A stretch of DNA of 6,847 nt from an uncultured Ruminococcus sp. (GCA_902766305.1 CACXDE010000222.1:1-6847), one strand, 5' to 3'; counted from the stretch's first letter, positions 1-6,418 are shown. Notes: a model not told the origin generated them from the sequence alone. Program-made: numbers and translations.

Positions 1-121
1 TCTGGTCGATCATAGACAGGACTATATCAAAATGTTCTATTGCAGCCGTAAGATTTTTCACATCTGCCGCAGCAGCTTCATCATCAATAGTGATAACACC
101 GTTAGCGTCCTTGAAAGCCAT
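1..121 (-). CDS. Small acidic protein, N-terminal 40 residues only (possible ESX/WXG100-like or substrate-partner protein)
   Basis: A reading frame starts at ATG (119-121) and runs off the left window edge, so only 40 residues are visible. They begin MAFKDANGVITIDDEAAAAD and continue into a segment with the heptad-like hydrophobic spacing of an amphipathic helix (LTAAIEHFDIVLSMI). The ribosome binding site GAGGGGTGA (126-134) is formed by the last codons and stop of the preceding gene. Only 4 bases separate that stop from this ATG, so translational coupling is likely. A short charged start, an 'I-x-I-D' strand-like piece, then an Ala/Asp-rich helix is seen in many small helical T7SS proteins: WXG100 relatives and the small partners encoded just before LXG toxins. 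That family placement is inference. No WXG motif falls in the visible part, and the C-terminal part is needed to decide. The frame, start and RBS make the gene itself convincing. Confidence 0.72.
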   Translation of the reverse strand, partial: MAFKDANGVITIDDEAAAADVKNLTAAIEHFDIVLSMIDQ

Positions 122-125
122 TTTT

Positions 126-761
126 TCACCCCTCAAAAAGTTTTGTGATAAGCTCAATAAATTCTGTTCTTCCGATACTTTCAAAAGTATTATGCCCCTT
201 GTCCATATACCAGATGCCGTCAGACCTCATAAATACATAAATGTCCGAGCCTTCATCCAGAACGGTTCTTTTTGCTGACATGACCGTAGATACGTTTTCG
301 ATTCCGGTTATCTCTGATACAGTTCCATCGGAAAATCCGCATCCTTCGGGAAAAACATCGGAAATGATATTTTTTATATCATCCTGTCTGATACCTCTTA
401 ATGTAAGTACTCCGTTTTCTGCCCTAACGAGTGTGATGTTATCGTTAAAAAAATGAAACTTGAAAATATCTGCTTTGGCTTGTTCCTGAATAGTGCATAT
501 ATTAAGCGAAGTTTCCTTTTTTCCATAAAAAACGGGCAAAAGAATCTCTGTCAGAGATTCATCAACATCTGTTTTTCCGCTGAAGCTTTCAAACACCAAT
601 TCTTTTTTTATAAGTCCCTGTTTTACTGCTTTTTCCCTGATATTGAAATCGTCTGCACTGTCATTCATACATACGATATAGGCATAATCAATATATTTAG
701 CATTCATGAGCTTTCCCAGGAAAAACAACTCATCTGCTGTTATCGAAATTTCGTTGTTCAA
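126..761 (-). CDS. Uncharacterised 211-residue T7SS-locus protein; candidate EspG-like chaperone/adaptor
   Basis: This soluble, acidic protein has no signal peptide or membrane segment, and I do not recognise its family with certainty. The N-terminus (residues 7-24, ITADELFFLGKLMNAKYI) is a short strand followed by a Leu-rich helix. Next come a helix with a basic patch (42-54), a beta-hairpin-like stretch (108-124, NITLVRAENGVLTLRGI), a Gly/Ser-rich region and a C-terminal beta piece (172-186, SDIYVFMRSDGIWYM) closing with a short helix. The helix-first opening and the position right after a WXG100 gene recall mycobacterial EspG-type ESX chaperones and uncharacterised Firmicutes T7SS accessory proteins. 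This is analogy, not a demonstrated homology. The start is TTG (759-761): an in-frame stop lies three codons upstream and the next in-frame ATG is residue 19, which would delete the first helix. GGGAG (771-775) lies 9 bases upstream. It follows esxA by 91 bp and precedes the next gene by 4 bp, so it belongs to the operon. Confidence 0.85.
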   Translation of the reverse strand: MNNEISITADELFFLGKLMNAKYIDYAYIVCMNDSADDFNIREKAVKQGLIKKELVFESFSGKTDVDESLTEILLPVFYGKKETSLNICTIQEQAKADIFKFHFFNDNITLVRAENGVLTLRGIRQDDIKNIISDVFPEGCGFSDGTVSEITGIENVSTVMSAKRTVLDEGSDIYVFMRSDGIWYMDKGHNTFESIGRTEFIELITKLFEG

Positions 762-768
762 TACTGTT

Positions 769-776
769 CACTCCCT
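769..776 (-). promoter_or_regulatory. Ribosome binding site deciding a TTG start
   Basis: AGGGAGTG on the minus strand, with 9 bases between GGGAG and TTG at 759-761. It supports the non-ATG start of the 211-residue protein. The GTG inside this motif is out of frame and is not the start. Confidence 0.65.
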
Positions 777-800
777 GATAAAGAATTTGTGATGATCTAA

Positions 801-836
801 GGGAACTGCACCGGACAGTATTACGATACAGTTCCC
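801..836 (-). other. Intercistronic stem-loop after esxA (mRNA stabiliser or partial attenuator)
   Basis: On the minus-strand transcript, 824-836 (GGGAACUGUAUCG) pairs with 801-813 (CGGUGCAGUUCCC) to give an uninterrupted 13-bp stem with a 10-base loop. Two of the pairs are U-G wobbles. On the plus strand the same positions become A-C mismatches, so the structure is stable only in the sense of the operon transcript. It starts 16 bases after the esxA stop and ends about 40 bases before the next start. No U-tract follows (UUAGAUCAUC), so it is not a standard intrinsic terminator. The likely roles are protection of the esxA mRNA 3' end after processing, or partial attenuation that lowers expression of the downstream genes. 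The role is inferred; the pairing is visible. Confidence 0.6.
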
Positions 837-852
837 CTGATATCATTCAGGA

Positions 853-1149
853 TCAGTATCCCGAACCGATAACGGTCTTGAGATTCTGATCTGTTTCCTG
901 AAGCTGCTGAGCGGAAACATCCATCAGCTTTGCATAGCTTTCGAGCATTTCAGAAAAGCTGTTGAAAGTAGGCTGCATACTCTCATACTTGGCTACGAGG
1001 GCATCCTGAGCTTCACCCTTCCAAATCTCGTTAAGTCCGAGTATCAGTGAGCGCATTTTAGCCATAGCCTCATCATGCTGTGCCTTCAGTCCTCTGAGTT
1101 CGGTTGCCTTTGCGTTGAGTAAGTCCGGAGATACCTGGATAAGTGCCAT
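853..1149 (-). CDS. esxA: WXG100 family protein (EsxA/ESAT-6-like secreted T7SS substrate)
   Basis: This 98-residue protein is the standard WXG100 length, with no signal peptide and no cysteine. Family members fold as a helix-turn-helix hairpin, dimerise and leave the cell through the EssC-driven type VII pathway. The first helix follows an SPDLLNAKATEL opening. The W-x-G turn is W43-K44-G45 (IWKGEAQ). The second helix ends with the C-terminal pattern reported for WXG100 proteins, h-x3-D/E-x2-h-x3-h: L83, D87, L90, I94. There is no YxxxD/E tail signal, as in Staphylococcus aureus EsxA, which this sequence resembles at both ends. The start is ATG (1147-1149) behind AAAGGTGGAG (1155-1164), the strongest ribosome binding site in the window, fitting a product needed in excess over the motor. 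It lies 79 bp after yukD and is followed by a stable hairpin. The family is certain; 'esxA' is used in the generic sense. Confidence 0.95.
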   Translation of the reverse strand: MALIQVSPDLLNAKATELRGLKAQHDEAMAKMRSLILGLNEIWKGEAQDALVAKYESMQPTFNSFSEMLESYAKLMDVSAQQLQETDQNLKTVIGSGY

Positions 1150-1154
1150 ATTAA

Positions 1155-1164
1155 CTCCACCTTT
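1155..1164 (-). promoter_or_regulatory. Very strong ribosome binding site of esxA
   Basis: AAAGGTGGAG on the minus strand, with 7 bases between AGGTGG and the ATG. Its match to the 16S tail is clearly better than those of the other genes here, and it is paired with the ATG start. yukD and the 211-residue gene use GTG and TTG. Confidence 0.7.
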
Positions 1165-1228
1165 CAGTTAGATAATATTATTTATTTGCAAGTCCGCAGA
1201 CTTCAAACCATTTTCACAACAGGGACTT

Positions 1229-1486
1229 TTATTTCTGTATAACAATGATATAATCGCCGTTCCATATCCCTGCTTGTTCCAAAGTTCTTTCAGGAGATAT
1301 TATTTTTTTCTTTTTACTTGACCCCAAAAAGAAACCTTGTACTTTAAAAACTTTTTTTGACTGGTTCTGATTCAGTAATTTCACTATTGACGGACACATT
1401 TTTTTTACCGGATATTCGGTAGGCAGTTCCATGTCCAAGAAAAAAGTATTCTCTTTATCCGTAACGGTAACTATTATTTTCTGCAC
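1229..1486 (-). CDS. yukD: YukD/EsaB-family ubiquitin-like T7SS accessory protein
   Basis: A small ubiquitin-fold protein of the YukD/EsaB family, found in nearly all T7SSb loci. Family members are cytosolic, do not conjugate to targets, and support secretion or regulate the locus. The call rests on the beta-strand opening (IIVTVTD), a second strand ending in the family-like YPVKK turn (residues 25-29), a helix (CPSIVKLLNQN), and a closing 'L-x-x-A-G-I-x-N-G-D-x-I-x-V-I' strand at residues 69-83. That ending matches Bacillus subtilis YukD closely as I recall it. There is no C-terminal Gly-Gly. I prefer GTG at 1484-1486 (85 residues). It places the PVKK motif as far from the start as in YukD, and GAGG at 1498-1501 sits 11 bases upstream. 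An earlier in-frame GTG at 1493-1495 has only 2 bases after that GAGG. The gene follows essC in the same frame. A KKKK stretch and several A7-A8 runs are notable. Confidence 0.88.
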   Translation of the reverse strand: MQKIIVTVTDKENTFFLDMELPTEYPVKKMCPSIVKLLNQNQSKKVFKVQGFFLGSSKKKKIISPERTLEQAGIWNGDYIIVIQK

Positions 1487-1497
1487 TGTCCTCACAT

Positions 1498-1501
1498 CCT
1501 C
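1498..1501 (-). promoter_or_regulatory. Ribosome binding site used to choose the yukD start
   Basis: GAGG on the minus strand in the essC-yukD junction. It lies 2 bases from the first in-frame GTG (1493-1495), too close, and 11 bases from the second (1484-1486), at the long end of the usable range. This favours the second start. Confidence 0.4.
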
Positions 1502-1507
1502 ATAAGT

Positions 1508-4500
1508 TTATGCTTCCATCAGCTTGATCTTCTGACATTTGCCGTCACTGAAAATAAAACCGTTTCCGGCTCCTGCCTGTATTCCCCTTTCGGAATATGA
1601 AATATCCATATTATACATTGAGGAATAGTCAGAGGGTGCTCCTCCCATTGCAAGACATTTACCGGCTTTTACAACAGCCTGTACAAAAGAATCTATATTT
1701 TTAGCCTTGTCAACCTCAGTATAACGTCCTGCCGAAAATGTAAGGACACCCATTCCGGATGGAAGAGTTGACATCTTTTCAAGGAATACATAATCATTCT
1801 CATTCATGGATCTCATACATTCACAAATATCATCAATAATTATGCATACCGGAACGAATACGGGAACAGACGTACCTGTCCTTTTGGCAGAACGTATATT
1901 CTCCTGTCTTTTGTCGAATTCTTTGCTCATTTTATCGATAAGCTCACATATTCCGCCATGATCGTCATATAAAAGATAATACCTCGATATGCTTTCTGCC
2001 GAAGATAAGGCTCTTTCCTTTCCGTCAAAAACGATAAGTAAAGAATCGGGAAATTTTTCATGTATCATCTGTGCGATAAAGCACAGTATGTTACTTTTGC
2101 CTGATCTTACCCCGCCGGCAACAAGCATCATCCTACTGTCTGTAAGATCCACATACATCGGTTCTGTTGTATCAAAAGATACCCCAACCGGTATCTCGGA
2201 AATATTGCGGTAACCGACGCATATCGTTCTGAAATCAACATGTTCCGGCATTACAGGAATATGCCTTGGTCTGTATCCGTTCCAGCTCCGGTCAATGTCT
2301 TCTATGAATTTTCTGATTTTCTCATTTTTTTCCTTGTCGCTCCTGCCGGACACACACTCAGCGATCTGCACCTCTACAGGAGGACTTGCCCTGAACATCG
2401 CACGACCGGGAATTTCAAGTGCTTTTATGCCGCCGGCGTCAACTCTTCCGACGGTATTGGTATATTCCGAACTGTCGGTCAGCTCAAATGAGATTATTCC
2501 CTGAACGTTCTGAACTATCTTGAATTTTACACCCTGAGTGCTGTTTGAGGTATATATGAGGTGTATTCCGTAATTAAGCCCTTCTCTTACTATTTTCACA
2601 AACATTGCCTCGATATCCGGATATAATTCAAATGAGGGTACGATATTATCAACGATAACGATAATTGCCGGCAATATATTTCCGGTAGCCTCCCTGTAGG
2701 CTGAAATAGAAGCGACAGAGGCTTTGAAAAACAGTTTTTTGCGGTTTTCAAACTCATCGTTCATCATTTTGATGAATTTCCCGAATTTTTCTTCTTCACA
2801 GTCGAGTGCAACGCCTCCTACATGGGGCATTGATGCAAAAATACTCATGCTCCAGCCGCCGAAATCGAGAATATAAACGCTGATATCCTCAGGGGTATAG
2901 TATTTACATATCGCCATGACAATGGTTTTGAGAAGTGTTGTTTTTCCGGTGCCGGGTGCTCCGTATATAGCAAGGTTGCTTTCTGATTCAAGATCAATGT
3001 ATTGTGTTCCCTGCATCTGCCTTTTGGGTATATCAAATAATCCTACAGGCAGTAATATTCCGGAGTTTACGTTCTTTGGAGCAGCCAGGTCATCTGCCGT
3101 AAGCCTTTTGGGAAGCTCCGGGAGCCACGGTCCGGGTAACTTCCTGATGCCTGCCTTTTCAGCCTCATCAAGAATGTATTGGACAATAACAGACATCTCA
3201 CTGTTGCTGTCGTCAGAATCCTTTTTCTTTTCAGAACGGATCTTTATTCTTTTTCCGCTGTCACCGATAATACTGATCATTCCCTCTATCTTACTTTCAT
3301 CCGTTGTATCGGGACTGTATGCCGCCATGCTGTAATAAGACTGGAAAAGTACATACACAACAGGCGGAACAGCCATATAGCCTCGTCCGGGATCTGTTAT
3401 CAATGCCGCATCTCCGGTACCGATGACCTGCTTGCTTGCAGTACTTTCTTTTACCTTGAGACATATCCTGAAGCTTGAATTGTTTCTTGTATCTTCGTCA
3501 ACGGCAGTACCCGGATTCTGTGTTGTAAGTACAAGATGTATCCCGAGACTTCGGCCTATACGTGAAATAGACACTATGCTCTCCATAAATTCCGGTCTGT
3601 CCTTTTTCAGCTCGGCAAATTCATCAACTATGACTATAAGATGAGAAAGAGGTTCATCGATAATACCCTTGTGATACAGTTTCTGATACTCGTTTATATC
3701 ACTTACATTATAGCCGACAAGCTTACTGCATTCATCAAGAAGCCTTTGACGCTTTTCCGCCTCACTGTTCAATGATACCAGTGATCTTGAAATATTATTT
3801 CCTATATTGGTTATAACTCCCGCTATATGCGGAAGGGGATCTATGAAATTTGCAAGGCCGCCGCCCTTGTAATCTATGATTATAAAAGAAACATCATAAG
3901 GGTGGTAGTTGAGAGCCACAGATAATATCCATGTTCTCAGAAACTCACTTTTTCCTGAACCGGTAGCTCCCCCGATAAGACCGTGGGGTCCGTGTGCAGT
4001 CTGCTGTATGTCAAGACAGAAATCTTTTCCGTTTGATAAAACGCCTATCGGTGCAGAAAGCGTCCTGTATGCTTCCGAATTATTCCAACGATCGATAACT
4101 CTCAGTTCTTCGACTGTTTTAACGTTATATCCCTCAAGAAATGACAGACTCTCAGGCATTTTAGCATCTTCGCTGTCACTTTCCATACACACAGCCGACA
4201 TTCTTCTTGCAAATACTTCAAATTTGTTTTCTGTGATGGGTTCATCTTCCGTAAAAAATTTCTTTTCTCCGCTGTTCTTGATCTCATAATAACAACAATC
4301 GTCAACGTTGACTGCCATCCTGCATTCTTTCGGCATATATATGATATCATCATACAGAAAAACAGATGAAATGCCGGAGCCTGCTTTACTTACCTCAAGC
4401 GTATGTACGATATCTTCTCCGACCGCAATATCCTTTGAACCGAAAATGAAAAGATAAAAAGGCAGAGTTTTTCCATTGTCCGTATTTTTTTTTGACATAC

Positions 4501-6016
4501 GGTCTTTGATGACAGAAGAAAGGCTCTCAAGAAGATTATGTGTGTTTTCGGCTCCGAATGCAAGCAAAAGACTGTTTTTGTTTTTGCTCCAGCAATGCGG
4601 GAGCCACCTGAGAGATCTCCATATGTTCCTCTCGCTTTCATCAAACATTCCGACTATTTTTACTTCTTCATAGCAATGTACGACAGAGAGATTTACGATC
4701 ATGTTTTTTATGATCTGAATCGTTTTTTGTCTTTGTCCGATAAACCCAACGGTATTGTCCAGAAGACAGAGCCTTGCAGGTATATTGTCCACTATTCTGG
4801 TTTCCTCTATGATCTGTTCGGCAAGCTCTTTTACTTCGTCATCTTCCATCTGAAAGTTATTTCCATCAAAGGGACTTTTTACACTTACGCAAAGATCGTC
4901 ATACCCCATCCCGATACGCACGTTCATAAAATCGTGATCGCTCGGAATACGTTCCCAGAGGTTTGTATAAAGATTAAAAAGAATAGACAGGCCTTTATCC
5001 GGAGAAGGATTCTCGGCGTTTATTATCTCCCGCTGTTTATCTGCTACGGCCTCTATTTTAGCCTTCTGATCCTCTATGTATTCACCGTACTTTTTCTGCC
5101 TTAATGATTCATATTCTTCGATGCTTTTTTTTCTTTTCTTTTCGCTTTTGCTTGAAGAGGCAACACCTATAATAGGCGATACTATACTTGCAGATCTTGC
5201 CGCCAGAAGAGCCGGAGAAAAAGAACTTGTCAGCAGGCTTGCCCCGAACATTGTTCCTGTTCCGAGCATTGAGCTTAACATTCCCCTGTTTTTCTCATAC
5301 TTTCCGCCTTTTGACGGAGCCGCCGATAAAACGATATCTTCCGACGGCAGTTTGACGATCGCACGGGGTGAGCGCTTGTATGACAGAACCTCTGAATATT
5401 TTCCCTCACTGACATACTGCTGACCTTTGGCATTGTTTTTATTTATATTTACAGTGATCTTCTTTCCCACATTGCGAAAATAAAGTTCACCGCTTTCCAG
5501 AACAATATTCACACTTAAAACAGAAAGGACATCGCCCGACCTGATAATAGCTTTTTTTATTCTCTGACCGTTAAGAAAGAGCCCGTTTGAGCTGTCATTA
5601 TCCTCTACCCTGACAGTACCCGACTCACGTTTAAGCGTAAAATGCTTTGATGAAACAAAAGGCAGATCGATCACCACATCGTTATATTCATCCCTACCGA
5701 AGCTCAACGAACAATCATAAGGAAGCTTTACCGTTACGGGAAGATCTGACATATACGGACTGAAATACAGGAATGTTTTTTCGTTCAGAAGCAAAACTGT
5801 ATTCAGTTTTATATAATGCCCCAGATCATAGGCATACGCATTTTTTGTTTTTAATCTTATACCTTTGACTGTCCACTTTACAAATATCGGATATTCTTCG
5901 AATCCAGGAATAAATATGTCCGCTTTTTTATGTGAACCGATAGAAACAATTTTATTCAGTTCCAGTTCAAATTGATACAGCTTTTGGTCGTACAGGAAAA
6001 CCAATGTCATTTTCAT
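1508..6016 (-). CDS. essC: EssC-type T7SS motor: FHA-FHA-membrane-three FtsK/SpoIIIE ATPase modules
   Basis: At 1502 residues this is the full length of the family. EssC is the membrane-anchored hexamerising motor that binds WXG100 substrates and powers export. The first N-terminal FHA fold (about 1-95) is degenerate (GS at 27-28 instead of GR). The second (about 100-180) keeps G107-R108, S122-x-x-H125 and N144-G145. A Gly/Ser/Ala-rich weakly hydrophobic stretch (246-289) occupies the usual membrane position, followed by a basic coiled-coil-like region (291-335) and the typical PSP...LWERIPSDHDF linker. ATPase 1 has Walker A GATGSGKS (683-690), the IIDYKGGG strand (714-720) and Walker B with D798-E799. 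ATPase 2 has Walker A GAPGTGKT (1019-1026) but D1123-N1124 in Walker B. ATPase 3 has GGVRSGKS (1301-1308) and D1395-D1396. Only module 1 therefore keeps a standard Asp-Glu pair. The start is ATG at 6014-6016 with GGAG at 6027-6030. It lies 27 bp after the regulator, in one operon. Confidence 0.96.
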   Translation of the reverse strand: MKMTLVFLYDQKLYQFELELNKIVSIGSHKKADIFIPGFEEYPIFVKWTVKGIRLKTKNAYAYDLGHYIKLNTVLLLNEKTFLYFSPYMSDLPVTVKLPYDCSLSFGRDEYNDVVIDLPFVSSKHFTLKRESGTVRVEDNDSSNGLFLNGQRIKKAIIRSGDVLSVLSVNIVLESGELYFRNVGKKITVNINKNNAKGQQYVSEGKYSEVLSYKRSPRAIVKLPSEDIVLSAAPSKGGKYEKNRGMLSSMLGTGTMFGASLLTSSFSPALLAARSASIVSPIIGVASSSKSEKKRKKSIEEYESLRQKKYGEYIEDQKAKIEAVADKQREIINAENPSPDKGLSILFNLYTNLWERIPSDHDFMNVRIGMGYDDLCVSVKSPFDGNNFQMEDDEVKELAEQIIEETRIVDNIPARLCLLDNTVGFIGQRQKTIQIIKNMIVNLSVVHCYEEVKIVGMFDESERNIWRSLRWLPHCWSKNKNSLLLAFGAENTHNLLESLSSVIKDRMSKKNTDNGKTLPFYLFIFGSKDIAVGEDIVHTLEVSKAGSGISSVFLYDDIIYMPKECRMAVNVDDCCYYEIKNSGEKKFFTEDEPITENKFEVFARRMSAVCMESDSEDAKMPESLSFLEGYNVKTVEELRVIDRWNNSEAYRTLSAPIGVLSNGKDFCLDIQQTAHGPHGLIGGATGSGKSEFLRTWILSVALNYHPYDVSFIIIDYKGGGLANFIDPLPHIAGVITNIGNNISRSLVSLNSEAEKRQRLLDECSKLVGYNVSDINEYQKLYHKGIIDEPLSHLIVIVDEFAELKKDRPEFMESIVSISRIGRSLGIHLVLTTQNPGTAVDEDTRNNSSFRICLKVKESTASKQVIGTGDAALITDPGRGYMAVPPVVYVLFQSYYSMAAYSPDTTDESKIEGMISIIGDSGKRIKIRSEKKKDSDDSNSEMSVIVQYILDEAEKAGIRKLPGPWLPELPKRLTADDLAAPKNVNSGILLPVGLFDIPKRQMQGTQYIDLESESNLAIYGAPGTGKTTLLKTIVMAICKYYTPEDISVYILDFGGWSMSIFASMPHVGGVALDCEEEKFGKFIKMMNDEFENRKKLFFKASVASISAYREATGNILPAIIVIVDNIVPSFELYPDIEAMFVKIVREGLNYGIHLIYTSNSTQGVKFKIVQNVQGIISFELTDSSEYTNTVGRVDAGGIKALEIPGRAMFRASPPVEVQIAECVSGRSDKEKNEKIRKFIEDIDRSWNGYRPRHIPVMPEHVDFRTICVGYRNISEIPVGVSFDTTEPMYVDLTDSRMMLVAGGVRSGKSNILCFIAQMIHEKFPDSLLIVFDGKERALSSAESISRYYLLYDDHGGICELIDKMSKEFDKRQENIRSAKRTGTSVPVFVPVCIIIDDICECMRSMNENDYVFLEKMSTLPSGMGVLTFSAGRYTEVDKAKNIDSFVQAVVKAGKCLAMGGAPSDYSSMYNMDISYSERGIQAGAGNGFIFSDGKCQKIKLMEA

Positions 6017-6028
6017 TATCAGGTCACT

Positions 6029-6043
6029 CCAATAAATAATTGG
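6029..6043. repeat. Short inverted repeat at the regulator-essC junction
   Basis: CCAAT (6029-6033) and ATTGG (6039-6043) flank a 5-base AT spacer, between the regulator stop and the essC start. On the mRNA, the 3' arm overlaps the first two G's of the essC GGAG ribosome binding site, so a hairpin here could lower essC translation. Short and possibly by chance. Confidence 0.3.
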
Positions 6044-6331
6044 TCATACACTTTTATAGATCCCTATCAGCTCATCAGCATATATGTCAAGTGTTTCGAG
6101 AAGCCTGTTTGTTTCTTTGGTCTGACTGAAAACGAACATCAACGCCAGAAATACGCTCCAGCTCATAGTTCTTTTTTTGTTTTCTATCATAACTATTGTC
6201 TGACGACTCAATCCGATCAGACAGGCAAGATCATCCTGAGAAAGATGACGCATTGCCCTTAGTACCGGCAGATTTTCGATCATATTATTTATTGATGCAT
6301 CTTTAATCTCTTTTGTAATTTGTTTTTTCAT
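6044..6331 (-). CDS. XRE (Cro/CI-type) helix-turn-helix regulator, first gene of the T7SS operon
   Basis: A 95-residue DNA-binding protein. Residues 21-75 form a compact Cro/CI helix-turn-helix: LPVLRAMRHLSQDDLACLIG supplies helices 1 and 2, and LSRQTIVMIENKKR (41-54) holds the recognition helix and the usual x-I-E-N-x-x-R cap. A further helix (58-68, WSVFLALMFVF) packs the core. The C-terminal Leu-rich segment (72-94) is probably a short dimerisation helix. No ligand-binding, peptidase or toxin domain is present, and no antitoxin partner lies beside it. Start ATG 6329-6331 with CGGAG 6 bases upstream. It ends 27 bp before essC and shares its promoter, so the simplest role is control of the T7SS operon and of itself. 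The palindromes at 6427-6486 are the obvious candidate operators. HTH family certain; target and sign (repressor or activator) inferred. Confidence 0.9.
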   Translation of the reverse strand: MKKQITKEIKDASINNMIENLPVLRAMRHLSQDDLACLIGLSRQTIVMIENKKRTMSWSVFLALMFVFSQTKETNRLLETLDIYADELIGIYKSV

Positions 6332-6366
6332 AAGAAACTCCGTGTCGAATCGGTTGTTTTAAAACC

Positions 6367-6405
6367 ATGTGGTACAAATATACATATTTTTTACCATATT
6401 TACAT
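6367..6405 (-). other. AT-rich leader stem-loop in the operon 5' UTR
   Basis: ATATTTACAT (6396-6405) can pair with AAATAT (6376-6381) and ATGT (6367-6370), with GGTAC (6371-6375) bulged. This gives a 10-bp AT-rich stem inside the roughly 80-base untranslated leader. GGTA/TACC (6371-6374 and 6392-6395) offers a further alternative pairing. It could be an operator dyad, an RNA structure or just AT-rich background. Confidence 0.3.
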
Positions 6406-6418
6406 AAACTTATATTTA

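Noticed and set aside
453..800. Plus-strand open frame of 115 codons
   Set aside because: It lies entirely antisense to the supported 211-aa gene, has no ribosome binding site, and its translation is Phe/Cys/Ile-rich as expected for a shadow frame.
801..836. Intrinsic terminator after esxA
   Set aside because: The stem is good but no U-tract follows, and the next two genes depend on the same transcript. It is therefore listed as a stabiliser or attenuator instead.
2916..3335. Plus-strand open frame of 139 codons
   Set aside because: It is a shadow of the second ATPase region of EssC; no RBS and no recognisable domain.
4538..5104. Plus-strand open frame of 188 codons inside essC
   Set aside because: It is antisense to continuous EssC coding sequence with clear domain content. 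The composition is biased to aromatic residues and there is no start signal.
6044..6331. Antitoxin half of a toxin-antitoxin pair
   Set aside because: The XRE fold would fit, but neither neighbour is a small toxin. The gene is followed by essC 27 bp away, and upstream is non-coding.
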